Source: Paracoccaceae bacterium | Lineage (GTDB): Bacteria; Pseudomonadota; Alphaproteobacteria; Rhodobacterales; Rhodobacteraceae | Direction: 5' to 3' | DNA: 64,000 nucleotides | Assembly: GCA_902631295.1 (NCBI GenBank) | Contig: CACOXV010000005.1 | Coordinates: forward strand, 1-64,000 | Shown here: in pieces, positions 20,525 through 31,682 of the stretch | How positions within the stretch are numbered: the first letter of the stretch is position 1 | Layout: each line of letters opens with the position of its first letter | Made by a program: the position numbers and the translations under genes | The notes under the pieces: generated by a model | The model's database searches: none | Told to the model about the DNA's origin: nothing | What the model saw: the letters and a program-made list of their open reading frames with translations, nothing else

Positions 20525-20836
20525 TCAGGTGCTGCGGGATTTTTTCTCTTCAATTCCAGATATATTTTTACGCCTCTTAAGCTCATCTGTTATCTCTGTA
20601 AGAGTTACCCCATTTGCATGAAGCATAACAACAAGATGGTATAATAAATCTGCAGTTTCATGTATTAGCTCACTTTTATTTTTTCTGGTTGCCGCTATAA
20701 TGCTCTCGATAGCCTCTTCCCCAAATTTCTCAGCGCATTTGTCTGGTCCTTGTGATAATAGCTTGGCTGTCCAACTGATTTCTGGATCGCTTTCTGCACG
20801 AGCTTGAATAATTTCAAATAAATCATCAATTTTCAT
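20525..20836 (-). CDS. hisE: Phosphoribosyl-ATP diphosphatase
   Basis: 103 aa; KFGEEAIESIIAA, ETADLLYHLVVML; adjacent to hisF. Confidence 0.94.
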   Translation of the reverse strand: MKIDDLFEIIQARAESDPEISWTAKLLSQGPDKCAEKFGEEAIESIIAATRKNKSELIHETADLLYHLVVMLHANGVTLTEITDELKRRKNISGIEEKKSRST

Positions 20837-20839
20837 AAA

Positions 20840-21601
20840 TTAAATCCTTACTGGTATTCCCGCTGCAGCCAAATACCGCTTTGCCTCTTCAATTGTGTAC
20901 TCACCAAAATGGAATATTGATGCTGCTAAAACAGCAGAGGCACCTCCTAATTTTATTCCGTCAACAAGATGAGAGAGATTTCCAACCCCTCCAGATGCGA
21001 TAACTGGTATTTTCAAAGCTGAAGAGATTTTTTTTGTTAACTCTAAGTTAAAACCTGATTTGGTGCCATCTTTATCCATCGATGTCAGTAATATCTCTCC
21101 AGCTCCCATATCAGCAATCTTTTGTGCAAACTCGACAGCGTCAATGCCAGTTCCTTGTCTTCCACCATGAGTAAATAATTCCCATTTTTGAGTGCCGACA
21201 GTTTTTGCATCTATTGCGCAAACTATACACTGACTTCCAAATTGATTGGCAGCCGCGGTTATAATTTCTGGATTAGCAACTGCTGCTGAATTAAATGAAA
21301 CTTTATCAGCTCCTGCGAGCAAAAGTTTCCGAACATCGTCTACAGTTCTAACTCCACCCCCAACAGTTAAAGGTATGAAGCATTTTTCTGCAGTTTTTCT
21401 AACCATATCGTATGTAGTATTTCTACTTTTGTACGTCGCGTTTATGTCGAGAAAACATATTTCATCGGCCCCCGCTTGATCGTAACGATAGGCGGCTTCT
21501 ACTGGGTCGCCTGCATCTTTTAAGTTTACAAAATTTATACCCTTCACGACCCTTCCGTCGGCCACATCTAGGCATGGTATAATGCGAGTTTTAAGCATCA
21601 A
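20840..21601 (-). CDS. hisF: Imidazole glycerol phosphate synthase cyclase subunit
   Basis: 253 aa; [35 protein letters not shown]. Confidence 0.97.
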   Translation of the reverse strand: MMLKTRIIPCLDVADGRVVKGINFVNLKDAGDPVEAAYRYDQAGADEICFLDINATYKSRNTTYDMVRKTAEKCFIPLTVGGGVRTVDDVRKLLLAGADKVSFNSAAVANPEIITAAANQFGSQCIVCAIDAKTVGTQKWELFTHGGRQGTGIDAVEFAQKIADMGAGEILLTSMDKDGTKSGFNLELTKKISSALKIPVIASGGVGNLSHLVDGIKLGGASAVLAASIFHFGEYTIEEAKRYLAAAGIPVRI

Positions 21602-22314
21602 AGAATTTCCAAAGCTTTTTGCAAATTAATGGCTCCGTCATACAATGCTCTTCCAGAAATTACTCCGTTCAGCTTAGCACCACAGCTTTTCAATGCAATA
21701 AGATCATCGAGCTTTGATACCCCCCCTGATGCGATTATTGGGATTGACACCTCGTTAGCCAACTTCGCGGTAGCCCTAACATTAGGTCCTTGCATCGCTC
21801 CATCTCTATTTATGTCAGTATAAATTATTGAACAGACGCCATAATCCTCAAAAGATTTTGCTAGCTCCGTCGCCTTAATATTTGTAGATTTAGCCCATCC
21901 GTCAGTTGCTACTAACCCATCTCTTGCATCAACTCCTACCGCTATTTTCCCAGGGAATTCCTTTGCAGCCTCCTTTACTATTAGAGGGTTTTCTACGGCC
22001 ACAGTTCCAAGAATTATCCGAGATAAGCCTTTTTGTATCCAATTTTCTATTGTCTTGAGGCTGCGGATGCCTCCTCCAAGCTGAGCGGGAATTGTAATTT
22101 GGGATAATATTTCTTCAATAGCTGAGGAGTTAACCGGTTCGCCAGCAAAAGCGCCATTTAAGTCAACCAAGTGTAGCCAATGGCAGCCGGCACGTTCAAA
22201 TTCGATGGCTTGATCGCTTGGGTTTTTATTGAACACGGTAGATTTGTTCATATCTCCTCTAAGCAACCTAACTGCGTTACCATCTTTTAAATCAATAGCC
22301 GGATATAATATCAT
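21598..22314 (-). CDS. hisA: 1-(5-phosphoribosyl)-5-((5-phosphoribosylamino)methylideneamino)imidazole-4-carboxamide isomerase
   Basis: 238 aa; [33 protein letters not shown]. Confidence 0.97.
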   Translation of the reverse strand: MILYPAIDLKDGNAVRLLRGDMNKSTVFNKNPSDQAIEFERAGCHWLHLVDLNGAFAGEPVNSSAIEEILSQITIPAQLGGGIRSLKTIENWIQKGLSRIILGTVAVENPLIVKEAAKEFPGKIAVGVDARDGLVATDGWAKSTNIKATELAKSFEDYGVCSIIYTDINRDGAMQGPNVRATAKLANEVSIPIIASGGVSKLDDLIALKSCGAKLNGVISGRALYDGAINLQKALEIL

Positions 22315-22439
22315 TTTGCTAAACCTTCAGTTTCGAAAATCCGTAAAGCATGCTCAATTGAATAATGCAACTTCATCTCTTCTAGTACTTGCCCTGAATC
22401 AAGTTTGGTTGCACACTGTTATAAAGATAGGAGATTACA

Positions 22440-22835
22440 ATGAAGAATATTTTTAAGATAGCTGTCGCTTTATGCTTTCTGACTGGGGCAGCTTTAGCGG
22501 ACCCAGTACTTGGTGTATGGCAAACTACTCCGGATGATAATGGAAATTTTGGCCACATAAACGTAGAAGAGTGTGATGGCGAAATTTGTGGTACTCTTGT
22601 CAAGTCATTTAATTCCACCGGTGCATCATATGAGTCTGACAATATTGGTAAGAAGATTATATGGGCTATGAAAAACAAGGGTGGTGGAAAATATGGTGGC
22701 GGAAAAATCTGGAGCCCAGATCGCGATAAGGTTTACAGCTCTAAAATGGTTTTAGAGGGAAATAATCAGTTAAAAATATCAGGGTGTGTTTTGATTTTAT
22801 GTCGTGATGGTGGTACTTGGACTCGGATTGAATAA
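22440..22835 (+). CDS. DUF2147-type secreted protein
   Basis: 131 aa with signal peptide (ALCFLTGAALA-DP) and GVWQTTPDDNGNFGHINVEECDGEICGTLV; opposite strand to flanking his genes. Confidence 0.8.
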   Translation: MKNIFKIAVALCFLTGAALADPVLGVWQTTPDDNGNFGHINVEECDGEICGTLVKSFNSTGASYESDNIGKKIIWAMKNKGGGKYGGGKIWSPDRDKVYSSKMVLEGNNQLKISGCVLILCRDGGTWTRIE

Positions 22836-22850
22836 ACGTTTGACTATCAT

Positions 22851-23486
22851 TTACGGCTGCCATTCTAGAAAATTTTGTATAATTTTCATTCCAGAGAGGG
22901 AACTCTTCTCTGGATGAAATTGTAACCCAACCATATTATCTTTTGCTACGATGGCGGTGATATCACCCCCATAGCTGACGTGGGCCAGTCGTTGTTCCTG
23001 ACTTAAAACTTTCATTTGGTATGAGTGTATGAAGTAGAAGTGATCTCCATTTTTGATCTCGTTTAAAATTGGATGGTAGTTTTCTATTATTATTTCATTC
23101 CAACCCATGTGCGGTATTTTTAAATCGGGGTCAGATAATGTTATTTTTTCCACCTCGCCGTTTATCCAGCCAAGACCATTTGTTTGTTCAAATTCGAAAC
23201 ATTTGTTTGCCATTAGTTGCATTCCAACACAAATTCCAAGAAATGGCGTGCCCTTGGCAAAGACTGCGTATTCTAATGCTTCAAAGATTTCTGATCTTTC
23301 AAGCGCTTGCTTACATGCTGGAAAAGCCCCATCACCTGGCAAAACTAGTCTATCAGCCTTGCTAATGATATCAGGATCACCTGTTATTTTGACAGATCCA
23401 AGCGAATTCTTATTTGAAATTATCTCAAATGCTTTAAGAGCAGAGTGTAAATTGCCACTCTCATAATCGATAAGCGCTGTAAGCAT
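22851..23486 (-). CDS. hisH: Imidazole glycerol phosphate synthase glutamine amidotransferase subunit
   Basis: 211 aa; LPGDGAFPACKQAL, GICVGMQLMA (Cys), FHPEKSS. Confidence 0.96.
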   Translation of the reverse strand: MLTALIDYESGNLHSALKAFEIISNKNSLGSVKITGDPDIISKADRLVLPGDGAFPACKQALERSEIFEALEYAVFAKGTPFLGICVGMQLMANKCFEFEQTNGLGWINGEVEKITLSDPDLKIPHMGWNEIIIENYHPILNEIKNGDHFYFIHSYQMKVLSQEQRLAHVSYGGDITAIVAKDNMVGLQFHPEKSSLSGMKIIQNFLEWQP

Positions 23487-23491
23487 TATTT

Positions 23492-24097
23492 TTAGAGTGT
23501 TCCTTTGGTACTTGGTAAACTTTCTGCCATTCGAGGGTCTATTTCTATGGCCTGTCTTAAGGCTCTTGCTACAGATTTAAATATCGCCTCAGCGATATGA
23601 TGACCGTTTATCCCATGCACCATATCTACGTGTAATGTTAATCCCGCGTGTGTTGAAAAAGCTTGAAAGAATTCACGCACTAGTTCTACATCAAAATTTC
23701 CAATTTTATTTGTTGAAAAACTGACATTCCAGATAAAGAAAGGCCTGGCAGAAAAATCTAATGCAGTTCTAATTTGTGCATCATCCATCGGCAAATTACA
23801 TGAGCCATATCTTACTATTCCTTGTTTATCTCCCAACGCATTCTTTAAAGCCTGTCCAACTGCTATGCCCGTATCTTCTACAGTGTGGTGGTCATCAATT
23901 TCGGTATCCCCAATTGTTTTTATTTCCAAGTCAATCAGAGAGTGACGCGATAATTGGTCCAACATGTGATCAAAAAACCCAACATTGGTGTCGTTTGAAT
24001 ACTTGCCAGTACCATCGACATTAATTGAGACTGAGACCTTAGTTTCGTTAGTTTCGCGTGTAATTTTACTTTTGCGCATCGGCCTTTTCCTCATCAC
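23492..24097 (-). CDS. hisB: Imidazoleglycerol-phosphate dehydratase
   Basis: 201 aa; [45 protein letters not shown]. Confidence 0.97.
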   Translation of the reverse strand: MMRKRPMRKSKITRETNETKVSVSINVDGTGKYSNDTNVGFFDHMLDQLSRHSLIDLEIKTIGDTEIDDHHTVEDTGIAVGQALKNALGDKQGIVRYGSCNLPMDDAQIRTALDFSARPFFIWNVSFSTNKIGNFDVELVREFFQAFSTHAGLTLHVDMVHGINGHHIAEAIFKSVARALRQAIEIDPRMAESLPSTKGTL

Positions 24098-24196
24098 TAG
24101 TGGTAGGCTTATAACTGTGCAGGATAATTTCTAAAACCCTAAGAATTTTTCTAGAAATATGCTGTTTATTTCCTGCCACAGCGCTAATTTTCTCAT

Positions 24197-25315
24197 ATGA
24201 CGGCGTTTCTTATTTCTTCAGATATTTACCGCACTACGCATTATGGAGGAAAACATCCTTTAAATATACCAAGGGTAGGGCCCACTCTCGATCTTATTAA
24301 AGCCATGTCTTGGTATAGTGACGCGAGCTTTGTTAACGCACCCATAGCTAAGCCAAGTTTATTGGAAAAATTTCATTCGAAGGATTATATCAATGTCCTT
24401 CAAGAAGTTGATGAAAAGCAGAAAATTGATGAATATTGGTCAAAAAAATATAACTTAGGTACGCCGTCTAACCCGCTTTTTAAAGGAATGTATAAGCGTC
24501 CAGCGACCTCAGTTGGTGGGGCAGTTGTAGGGGCAGAATATGCATTTTTGTACGGCAGGGCTTTTAATTTGGGAGGGGGTTTGCACCATGGTTTAGCAAA
24601 TAGAGCAAATGGATTTTGTTATTTGAATGATTTGGTATTTGCAGTCTTAAGATTCAGAGAATTTGGAATTCGTCGAATTGCTTACGTAGATTTAGATGCT
24701 CATTTTTGTGACGGCGTAGCATCTGCTTTTTCTGAAGATCCAGATGTAATGTTAGTCTCAGTGCATGAGTCAAACCGATGGCCATTTCAAGGAAAATTAG
24801 ATGAAAATTATCCAGATAAAAATTTATTTGCACCAATTTCAAAAGGTTCTAAGGATGTTGATTTAGAAGCGCTATTTAAATATGTGTTTTTCCCTGCGAT
24901 AGAAAATTTCGCACCAGAGGCATTGATTATTCAAGCAGGGGCAGACATGTTAAAGGACGATCCACTGTCGCGTTTGGAGATCACAAATAGTTGCTTATGG
25001 ACTATTTTTTCAAGGCTTACTCTTTTGGCACCAAAAATCCTTTTAACGACTGGAGGTGGATATAATCCTTGGTCTGTTTCGAGGCTCTGGTCTGGTTTTT
25101 GGGCTATAATCAATGATATTGATCCGCCTTCTGGTTACACGGATGAAGCAAAGCGACTGATAAAATCCTTAAGCTGGTTTCGCAATGAAAAAGTTAACTC
25201 CTCATTACTGTCTAATCTAAGAGATGAGACAGTGCTGTATCAAATAAAGGATGAAACTTTAAATCTTATAAAACAGATGAACTTTATTCATAGTAGTTCA
25301 ATTCAAATAAGATAA
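24197..25315 (+). CDS. Histone deacetylase family protein (AcuC-like)
   Basis: 372 aa; AFNLGGGLHHG, RIAYVDLDAHFCDGV zinc ligands, IIQAGADML, TGGGYNPWSVSRLW. Confidence 0.88.
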   Translation: MTAFLISSDIYRTTHYGGKHPLNIPRVGPTLDLIKAMSWYSDASFVNAPIAKPSLLEKFHSKDYINVLQEVDEKQKIDEYWSKKYNLGTPSNPLFKGMYKRPATSVGGAVVGAEYAFLYGRAFNLGGGLHHGLANRANGFCYLNDLVFAVLRFREFGIRRIAYVDLDAHFCDGVASAFSEDPDVMLVSVHESNRWPFQGKLDENYPDKNLFAPISKGSKDVDLEALFKYVFFPAIENFAPEALIIQAGADMLKDDPLSRLEITNSCLWTIFSRLTLLAPKILLTTGGGYNPWSVSRLWSGFWAIINDIDPPSGYTDEAKRLIKSLSWFRNEKVNSSLLSNLRDETVLYQIKDETLNLIKQMNFIHSSSIQIR

Positions 25316-25434
25316 CCCAATTAAGTTTACTTCAAACATATATATTTTTTAAATAATCTAGATTGTCCTAATGTACTTTAAATTCAAAAAAAGTTATTAA
25401 GTTTAATAAGGTTATTACTTAATAAAGGTCACTC

Positions 25435-26277
25435 ATGATTTTAAATAGATTAATCTATTTGATAGGGGTCATTCTGGTCATACTCGGCCCGCTTGTTGGT
25501 TGTAGTAATACTGAAGAAGTAGGTTCAGATGAAATTGAGAATTATTCTGCAAAACAAATTTTTGATAGAGCAGAATTCGAAATGGCTAGGTCAAAACCAA
25601 TGGATGCAATAGCCTTTTTTTCCGATGTAGAGAGGTTGTACCCATATTCAGAATGGGCAAAAAGATCTGTAATTATGCAAGCTTTTGCAAATCATAAAGC
25701 TAAGCAGTATGAAGAGGCCCGAGATGCAGCTGAAAGATATATTGAATATTATCCATCTGATGAAGATTCAGCATACGCGCAGTATATAATAGCTTTAAGT
25801 TATTACGACCAGATTGAAGATGTTGGCCGAGATCAACAAGTCACTGCGAAGGCATTGGAAGCTTTCAAGACACTAATCTTAAATTATCCTAAAAGTGAAT
25901 ATGTTAAAGCTGCTGAATTAAAGTTTGATCTAGCCTTTGACCATTTAGCAGGTAAGGAGATGGAAGTAGGTAGATATTATTTAAAACGGCAGCAATTTCC
26001 CGCTGCAATAAATAGATTTCGTCTTGTTGTAGAAGAGTATCAGACGTCTTCTTATACCGCTGAAGCATTACACAGGCTTGTGGAAGCGTATTTGTCTATG
26101 GGATTGGTCGAAGAGGCACAGTCTGCAGGTGCAATACTTGGTCACAATTATCAAGCTACAGCTTGGTATCAACGAACCTACAGTCTATTGAAGAATGAAA
26201 ATCTTAGTCCAGCAGCAAAAGGTACAGGATGGCTTCGAAAAATTCATAGACAGGTTCTTAAAGGCCGATGGCTCTAA
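25435..26277 (+). CDS. bamD: Outer membrane protein assembly factor BamD
   Basis: 280 aa; lipobox LVGCSN, TPR-like FSDVERLYPYSEWAKRS, AIIRF-like repeats; precedes recN. Confidence 0.92.
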   Translation: MILNRLIYLIGVILVILGPLVGCSNTEEVGSDEIENYSAKQIFDRAEFEMARSKPMDAIAFFSDVERLYPYSEWAKRSVIMQAFANHKAKQYEEARDAAERYIEYYPSDEDSAYAQYIIALSYYDQIEDVGRDQQVTAKALEAFKTLILNYPKSEYVKAAELKFDLAFDHLAGKEMEVGRYYLKRQQFPAAINRFRLVVEEYQTSSYTAEALHRLVEAYLSMGLVEEAQSAGAILGHNYQATAWYQRTYSLLKNENLSPAAKGTGWLRKIHRQVLKGRWL

Positions 26278-26294
26278 CTGGTTGATTATATGAA

Positions 26295-27891
26295 ATGCTT
26301 GTTGGATTAGACATACGCGATATTTTGATTATTGAACACGCGGAGATAATATTCACCAACGGATTAAATGTTTTGACAGGTGAGACTGGAGCAGGTAAAT
26401 CGATTCTCTTGGATAGTTTAGGGTTTGTTCTGGGCTGGCGCGGTAAGACTGAAATAGTGCGCCCTGGTGCTGATTTTGGAGAAGTTAGCGTTTGGTTTGA
26501 TGTCGATGTGGACCACCCAGTAAAAAAGATCCTTGATGAAAATAATATTCCTTGGGAAGAAGAGTTATTAATTCGACGAGTTATTAGTGCTGATGGGCGG
26601 AAGACAGCATGGATTAACGGACGAAGAGTTCCAAGAGAATTATTAATTCGGCTATCGCCGCTGCTAATTGAAATTCATGGTCAGCACGATGATAAGGGTT
26701 TGCTAGATCAACGGTCACATATACATCTACTCGATATGTTTGCGGCTAACAATTCCCATCGAGAGTTAGTTAAGGAAGCTTGGAAAAAGCTCAAAAAAGC
26801 GGAAAAAGAACTGCAGGATGAGCAAAAAAAATTTTCTGCCTTTGAGGCTGAAGAGTCGTTTTTGCGGTATTCATTAGATGAACTGATAAGAGTCGATCCT
26901 AAAGAAGGAGAAGAACAGGAGTTAGACGCTAAAAGACGTTGGAGTGAATGGTGCAGAAAGTTTGATTTTGGATGCAATGAGATGGATTGAAACAGCATCT
27001 GGAAAAAGTGACGGACTATTTGATGATGCTTTAGCTTCATTGTCCCGAGCATCAACTGAGTTGGGTGAAGCAATCGGTATAATAGAGGGGCTTGTAGACA
27101 CATTGGATTTTGATGCGCATGAGCTCGAAATGCTAGAGGAGCGGCTATTTGAAATCCGTGGGTTAGCAAGAAAACATAAAATTCCCTCAGATCAAATATA
27201 CAAATTTAAGGCTGAGCTTGAGGATAAAGTAGCAGAATTTTCATTTAGTGCTGAAACCCTATCCTCATTAGAGGATAAGATTAGAGTATGTGACAACGAA
27301 TATAACGTTGCTGCTTCAAAACTGAACAAATCCAGACTAATTGCTGGTGCCAAATTAGACAAATTAGTAAAAGAGGAATTACCATTTCTGAAAATGGAAA
27401 ATGCTATCTTTGAGACTAACATTACACCTGCACAAAGATCAGCTAATGGATTCGATGACGTTTCGTTTGTAGTTTCAACAAATAAGGGAACTGCAAAGGG
27501 TCGAATTGGTAAAATAGCATCGGGGGGTGAATTAAGTCGTTTTCTATTGGCACTAAAAGTATGCCTGACAAAAGATTATACCTCTGTTGCGATGATTTTT
27601 GATGAAATTGACCGTGGGATTGGTGGGGCAACTGCCGATGCGGTTGGAAGAAGACTGGTTAGACTTTCAAAAAATGCACAGGTTCTTATAGTTACGCATT
27701 CTCCGCAGGTCGCCGCTCTTGGTGATGCACATTTTCAGGTTGTCAAATCTATAACTTCCGCTAATACCCTTACAAAAGTGAACCCGCTTGATGGAGATGC
27801 AAGAATAGAGGAAATTGCTCGCATGATCTCGGGTGACAAAATAACTAATGCTGCAATTAATGCTGCGGCTACCTTATTGGAAGGGCGCTAG
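26295..27891 (+). pseudogene. recN: DNA repair protein RecN, interrupted by a frameshift near 26943
   Basis: ORF 26295-26990 (Walker A GETGAGKS, HGQHDDKGLLD) and ORF 26944-27891 (SGGELSRFLLALK, IFDEIDRGIGG, VTHSPQVAA) are the two halves of RecN in frames offset by +1. Confidence 0.9.
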
Positions 27892-27901
27892 ACTAGATAA
27901 A

Positions 27902-29719
27902 TTATTTAATTTCCTCGGTTGCTTGGTCTAACCAAATTTTTTCGTCTGGCTCTAAATACTCTCTGATTTTTTGCCGGCATTCTGAATGATAATCATTTAG
28001 CCAAGCAATTTCATCCGTTGACATCAAACCTTTTTCTATTAATGATTTATCAATTGGAACAAAATTAAGTGTTTCAAAAACGAACATCTCGTCAATAACT
28101 GAGTTTTCCAATTTTGGAGCTTTTGTTACGGCTAGTAGATTTTCAATTCTTATCCCAAAATGTCCCTCTTTATAGAAACCCGGTTCATTTGATATAATCA
28201 TTCCTGCTTTGAAAGGAATATTTGAAGTCCTACTTAGTCTCTGAGGACCTTCGTGAACAGAAAGAAATTGTCCAACTCCATGACCTGTGCCATGAGCAAA
28301 GTCTAGTCCCGCTGACCATAGGAATACTCGAGCAAACGCATCTAAATCACACCCTGCCATCCCTTTAGGAAACCTTAATTTAGATATTGAAATCATTCCT
28401 TTAAGAACAAGCGTAAAAGCTCTCTTTATCTCGCAGGAAACCTGGCCCAAGGCAGTAGTTCTAGTAATGTCAGTTGTCCCACTTTTATACTGCCCACCAC
28501 TATCAACTAGGATCACGTCATCATTCTTGATCGTGCGATTACTTTCATAATTTACTCGATAATGTGGCAGTGCCGCATTTGGCCCACTTGCGCATATTGT
28601 TTCAAAGCTAATATCATGAAATTCTGGATTAGCAGATCTTAACGTCTCCAATTTTATTACTAAATCAATTTCTGTTAACATTCCTAACGGTTGTGAATTT
28701 AGCCAGTGCAAAAATTTGCACATTGCGATTGCGTCAATCAAATGGGCATCTCGCGCTCTGCTTAACTCAATCTCATTTTTACAAGCTTTAGGTAATGCCG
28801 TTATGTCGCCTCTTGGATCTAAATTCGCTTTTGAGTCGAGTAGACTCCTATAAGCGGCAAACGGCAAGCTAGATTTATCTATGCAAACACTACCTGTAAG
28901 TTTTCTGAGGTGCTGAAGGAATTCATTTTCATTGTATATGTTAATACCCTGACCAAAGTGTTTTACTAAATTTTCTACTTTGGTTTTATCTACAAAAATA
29001 TCCACTTCATTATTTGAATGCAAAATTGCAAAAGCCTGGACTATCGGCAAATGTTCGACATCACCGCCCCTTATGTTTAACAACCAGGCAATTCCCTCTG
29101 GTAGTGTAATTACGGCGGCTGAATTTCCGTTTTCTTTCAATTCTTTGGATAATGTTTTTCTTTTATGAGCTTGTGTCGCACCCGCAAATTTGTCTTCATA
29201 TTGAAAAGCTTTTGCAGTTGGTGCGCTAGGTTGATCCTTCCAGATTATGTCGACAAGGTTCTGCGTCGCTTGCAAAATAATTTCAGTGTTTTCCATTGAC
29301 CGATTATACTGTTCAATTTCATCTACTGAGTGCAACCACGGGTCAAAACCTATTTTCCCATGATTAGTAACTTCCATTATCCAGTCTGTGACTTTTATTT
29401 TTGGCCAATTAATAATTTCTATTGGTGGACAAGTTTGATTTTTTGCCTGAACAGTATAGCGCCCATCTACAAAAATACCTATTCGTTGTTTAACTAAAAC
29501 GCAGATCCCTGCAGAACCTTCAAATCCTGTCAACCATCTCAAACGCTGATCTTTTTCGGCTACATACTCGCCTCTGTAAGCATCTGATCGCGGGATAAGA
29601 AAGCCATCTAGTCCTTTATTAGTAATTTCGCTTTGTAAAGCAGCTAGTCTTTCAGGACCCAATTCTGGGCTTCCAATTGAAGCGAAAGATTGAAACTTAC
29701 AAATTTTCTCTTCCTGCAT
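27902..29719 (-). CDS. pepP: Xaa-Pro aminopeptidase (aminopeptidase P family, M24B)
   Basis: 605 aa; LVDSGGQYKSGTTDITRT, GTGHGVGQFLSVHEGPQ, ISNEPGFYKEGHFGIRIENL. Confidence 0.94.
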   Translation of the reverse strand: MQEEKICKFQSFASIGSPELGPERLAALQSEITNKGLDGFLIPRSDAYRGEYVAEKDQRLRWLTGFEGSAGICVLVKQRIGIFVDGRYTVQAKNQTCPPIEIINWPKIKVTDWIMEVTNHGKIGFDPWLHSVDEIEQYNRSMENTEIILQATQNLVDIIWKDQPSAPTAKAFQYEDKFAGATQAHKRKTLSKELKENGNSAAVITLPEGIAWLLNIRGGDVEHLPIVQAFAILHSNNEVDIFVDKTKVENLVKHFGQGINIYNENEFLQHLRKLTGSVCIDKSSLPFAAYRSLLDSKANLDPRGDITALPKACKNEIELSRARDAHLIDAIAMCKFLHWLNSQPLGMLTEIDLVIKLETLRSANPEFHDISFETICASGPNAALPHYRVNYESNRTIKNDDVILVDSGGQYKSGTTDITRTTALGQVSCEIKRAFTLVLKGMISISKLRFPKGMAGCDLDAFARVFLWSAGLDFAHGTGHGVGQFLSVHEGPQRLSRTSNIPFKAGMIISNEPGFYKEGHFGIRIENLLAVTKAPKLENSVIDEMFVFETLNFVPIDKSLIEKGLMSTDEIAWLNDYHSECRQKIREYLEPDEKIWLDQATEEIK

Positions 29720-29725
29720 AGAGTG

Positions 29726-31597
29726 TTAGCCTCTTTTTAGTTGATTAACTCTAGCTCTGGCTTTGGGGTCACTATCAAATAGGGCAGCGAGCTGCTCAGT
29801 CATTGCCCCGGCTAGTTGCTCAACATCTGTTATAGTAACCGCACGATCGTAATAACGTGTCACGTCATGACCAATACCAATCGCTAGAAGTTCAACGTTT
29901 TTAATTTTTTCTACCATCGATATAACATCTCGTAAGTGTTTCTCGAGATAATTTGCTGGGTTTACTGATAAGGTACTATCGTCTACCGGAGCTCCATCGG
30001 AAATTACCATTAAAATCTTTCTAGCTTCCGGGCGAGCTGTCATGCGTCTGTGCGCCCATTCTAAAGCCTCCCCGTCAATATTTTCCTTAAGCAAGCCTTC
30101 CTTCATCATCAAGCCAAGATTCGCACGTGCGCGGCGCCAAGGGGCATCAGCTCCTTTATAAATAATATGACGTAAATCATTTAAACGGCCAGGCTGTTGT
30201 GGGCGATCCTGATTTAACCAGGATTCGCGAGACTGACCGCCTTTCCAAGCACGCGTTGTAAATCCTAAAATCTCAACTTTAACATTACAACGCTCCAAAG
30301 TACGTGCTAATACGTCTGCGCAAATAGCCGCGATCGATATCGGTCTGCCACGCATTGAGCCAGAGTTATCCAAAAGTAATGTCACCACCGTATCCCTAAA
30401 TTCAGTATCCTTTTCTATTTTAAAACTAAGAGAGGTCGTTGGATTAGTTATAACTCTAGCGAGCCTGCCAGCATCAAGAATTCCTTCCTCAAGGTCAAAT
30501 AACCAGCTACGATTTTGCTGAGCTTGCAGTCTCCTTTGCAACTTGTTTGCAAGCCTACTGACGGCTCCTTTAAGTGGTTCAAGTTGTTGATCTAAATATG
30601 CTCGTAATCGTTCTAACTCAATTTGTTCAGCAAGGTCTTCAGCTTTAATCTCTTCGTCAAAATTTATCTCAAAAACTTTATAATTTGGATCTGCATCAGA
30701 GATAGGTTGCGGCGGTGGTGGCTCCAGGGGTGCTTCTCCATCAGGCAACTCTTGGTTTTCAAGGTCTTCATCTGCACTGTCTTCACTACTCACTTGTGCC
30801 TGTGCTGAATCCTGTTGCTCTTCTTGGCTCTGTTGATCGTCTGCATCTAAATTATCGTCATTATCCTCATCTGTACCTGAACTTTCTGGATCATTAGATT
30901 GGTCATTATCCTCATCTTCGTTCTCCTGATTGTTATCGTCCTCGGCCTCAGGATCGTCACCTAATTGATCTCCATAACCCAAGTCAGTAATTATTTGACG
31001 AGAAAACTTTGCAAAATTTTCCTGATTATCTAGATTATTAGTTAGATTTTCTAAAGTAGCTCCAGCCTGGTCTAAAATAAAATCTCGCCACAAATCTAAA
31101 ACGTTCTCCGCTGATGGGGGAAGATCCTTGCGGGTAGTTAAAGATCGAATTAAGTAACCTGCGGCATCCGAAAGTGGGGCATCTGCTCGATCCGTCAGCT
31201 TGTCGAAACCTTTACGTTTTGCTTCAACATCAATTTTTGCATTAATATTTCCGGTTGTGCCTGGCATATCCTTTGCGCCGACGGCTTCACATCTGGCAGT
31301 TTCCATCGCTTCAAATAACTCTCTTGCAATTGGGCCGTCAGGGGCAAATCGTGAATGCAATTCAGAGTCATGATATTTGTGATGCATGGCGAGAGCGTCA
31401 GCTGTGCCTCGAGCTAGGAGCACCTCGTCTTTGGTCATGCGCCTACTGACTTGCGGAAGTCTGATATTATCACCAGAGAGTCCCGATGGATCAATTGAGT
31501 AGTTAATAGAAAGCTCTGGGTTATCAGCCAAAACCTTCGTCGCCTCAGCTAAGGCCTTTTTGAATGGATCAGCGGGATTATCTGATTTTGAAACCAT
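29726..31597 (-). CDS. cobT: Cobaltochelatase subunit CobT
   Basis: 623 aa; acidic central region, C-terminal VWA domain [14 protein letters not shown]; next to cobS. Confidence 0.95.
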   Translation of the reverse strand: MVSKSDNPADPFKKALAEATKVLADNPELSINYSIDPSGLSGDNIRLPQVSRRMTKDEVLLARGTADALAMHHKYHDSELHSRFAPDGPIARELFEAMETARCEAVGAKDMPGTTGNINAKIDVEAKRKGFDKLTDRADAPLSDAAGYLIRSLTTRKDLPPSAENVLDLWRDFILDQAGATLENLTNNLDNQENFAKFSRQIITDLGYGDQLGDDPEAEDDNNQENEDEDNDQSNDPESSGTDEDNDDNLDADDQQSQEEQQDSAQAQVSSEDSADEDLENQELPDGEAPLEPPPPQPISDADPNYKVFEINFDEEIKAEDLAEQIELERLRAYLDQQLEPLKGAVSRLANKLQRRLQAQQNRSWLFDLEEGILDAGRLARVITNPTTSLSFKIEKDTEFRDTVVTLLLDNSGSMRGRPISIAAICADVLARTLERCNVKVEILGFTTRAWKGGQSRESWLNQDRPQQPGRLNDLRHIIYKGADAPWRRARANLGLMMKEGLLKENIDGEALEWAHRRMTARPEARKILMVISDGAPVDDSTLSVNPANYLEKHLRDVISMVEKIKNVELLAIGIGHDVTRYYDRAVTITDVEQLAGAMTEQLAALFDSDPKARARVNQLKRG

Positions 31598-31682
31598 ATT
31601 AAACTCGAGAAAGGTTTAGGCTTTGCCGGTCAACTAATTCACGTCTAGATGGTAACTAAGTGTGGACAGTAGTTAACTTCAT

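Noticed and set aside
30790-30960. Repetitive-looking GAT/GAC/GAA-rich stretch
   Set aside because: Explained by the normal acidic linker of CobT, not a CRISPR or tandem repeat
30715-31449. Small plus-strand ORFs across cobT
   Set aside because: Shadow of the acidic low-complexity region of CobT
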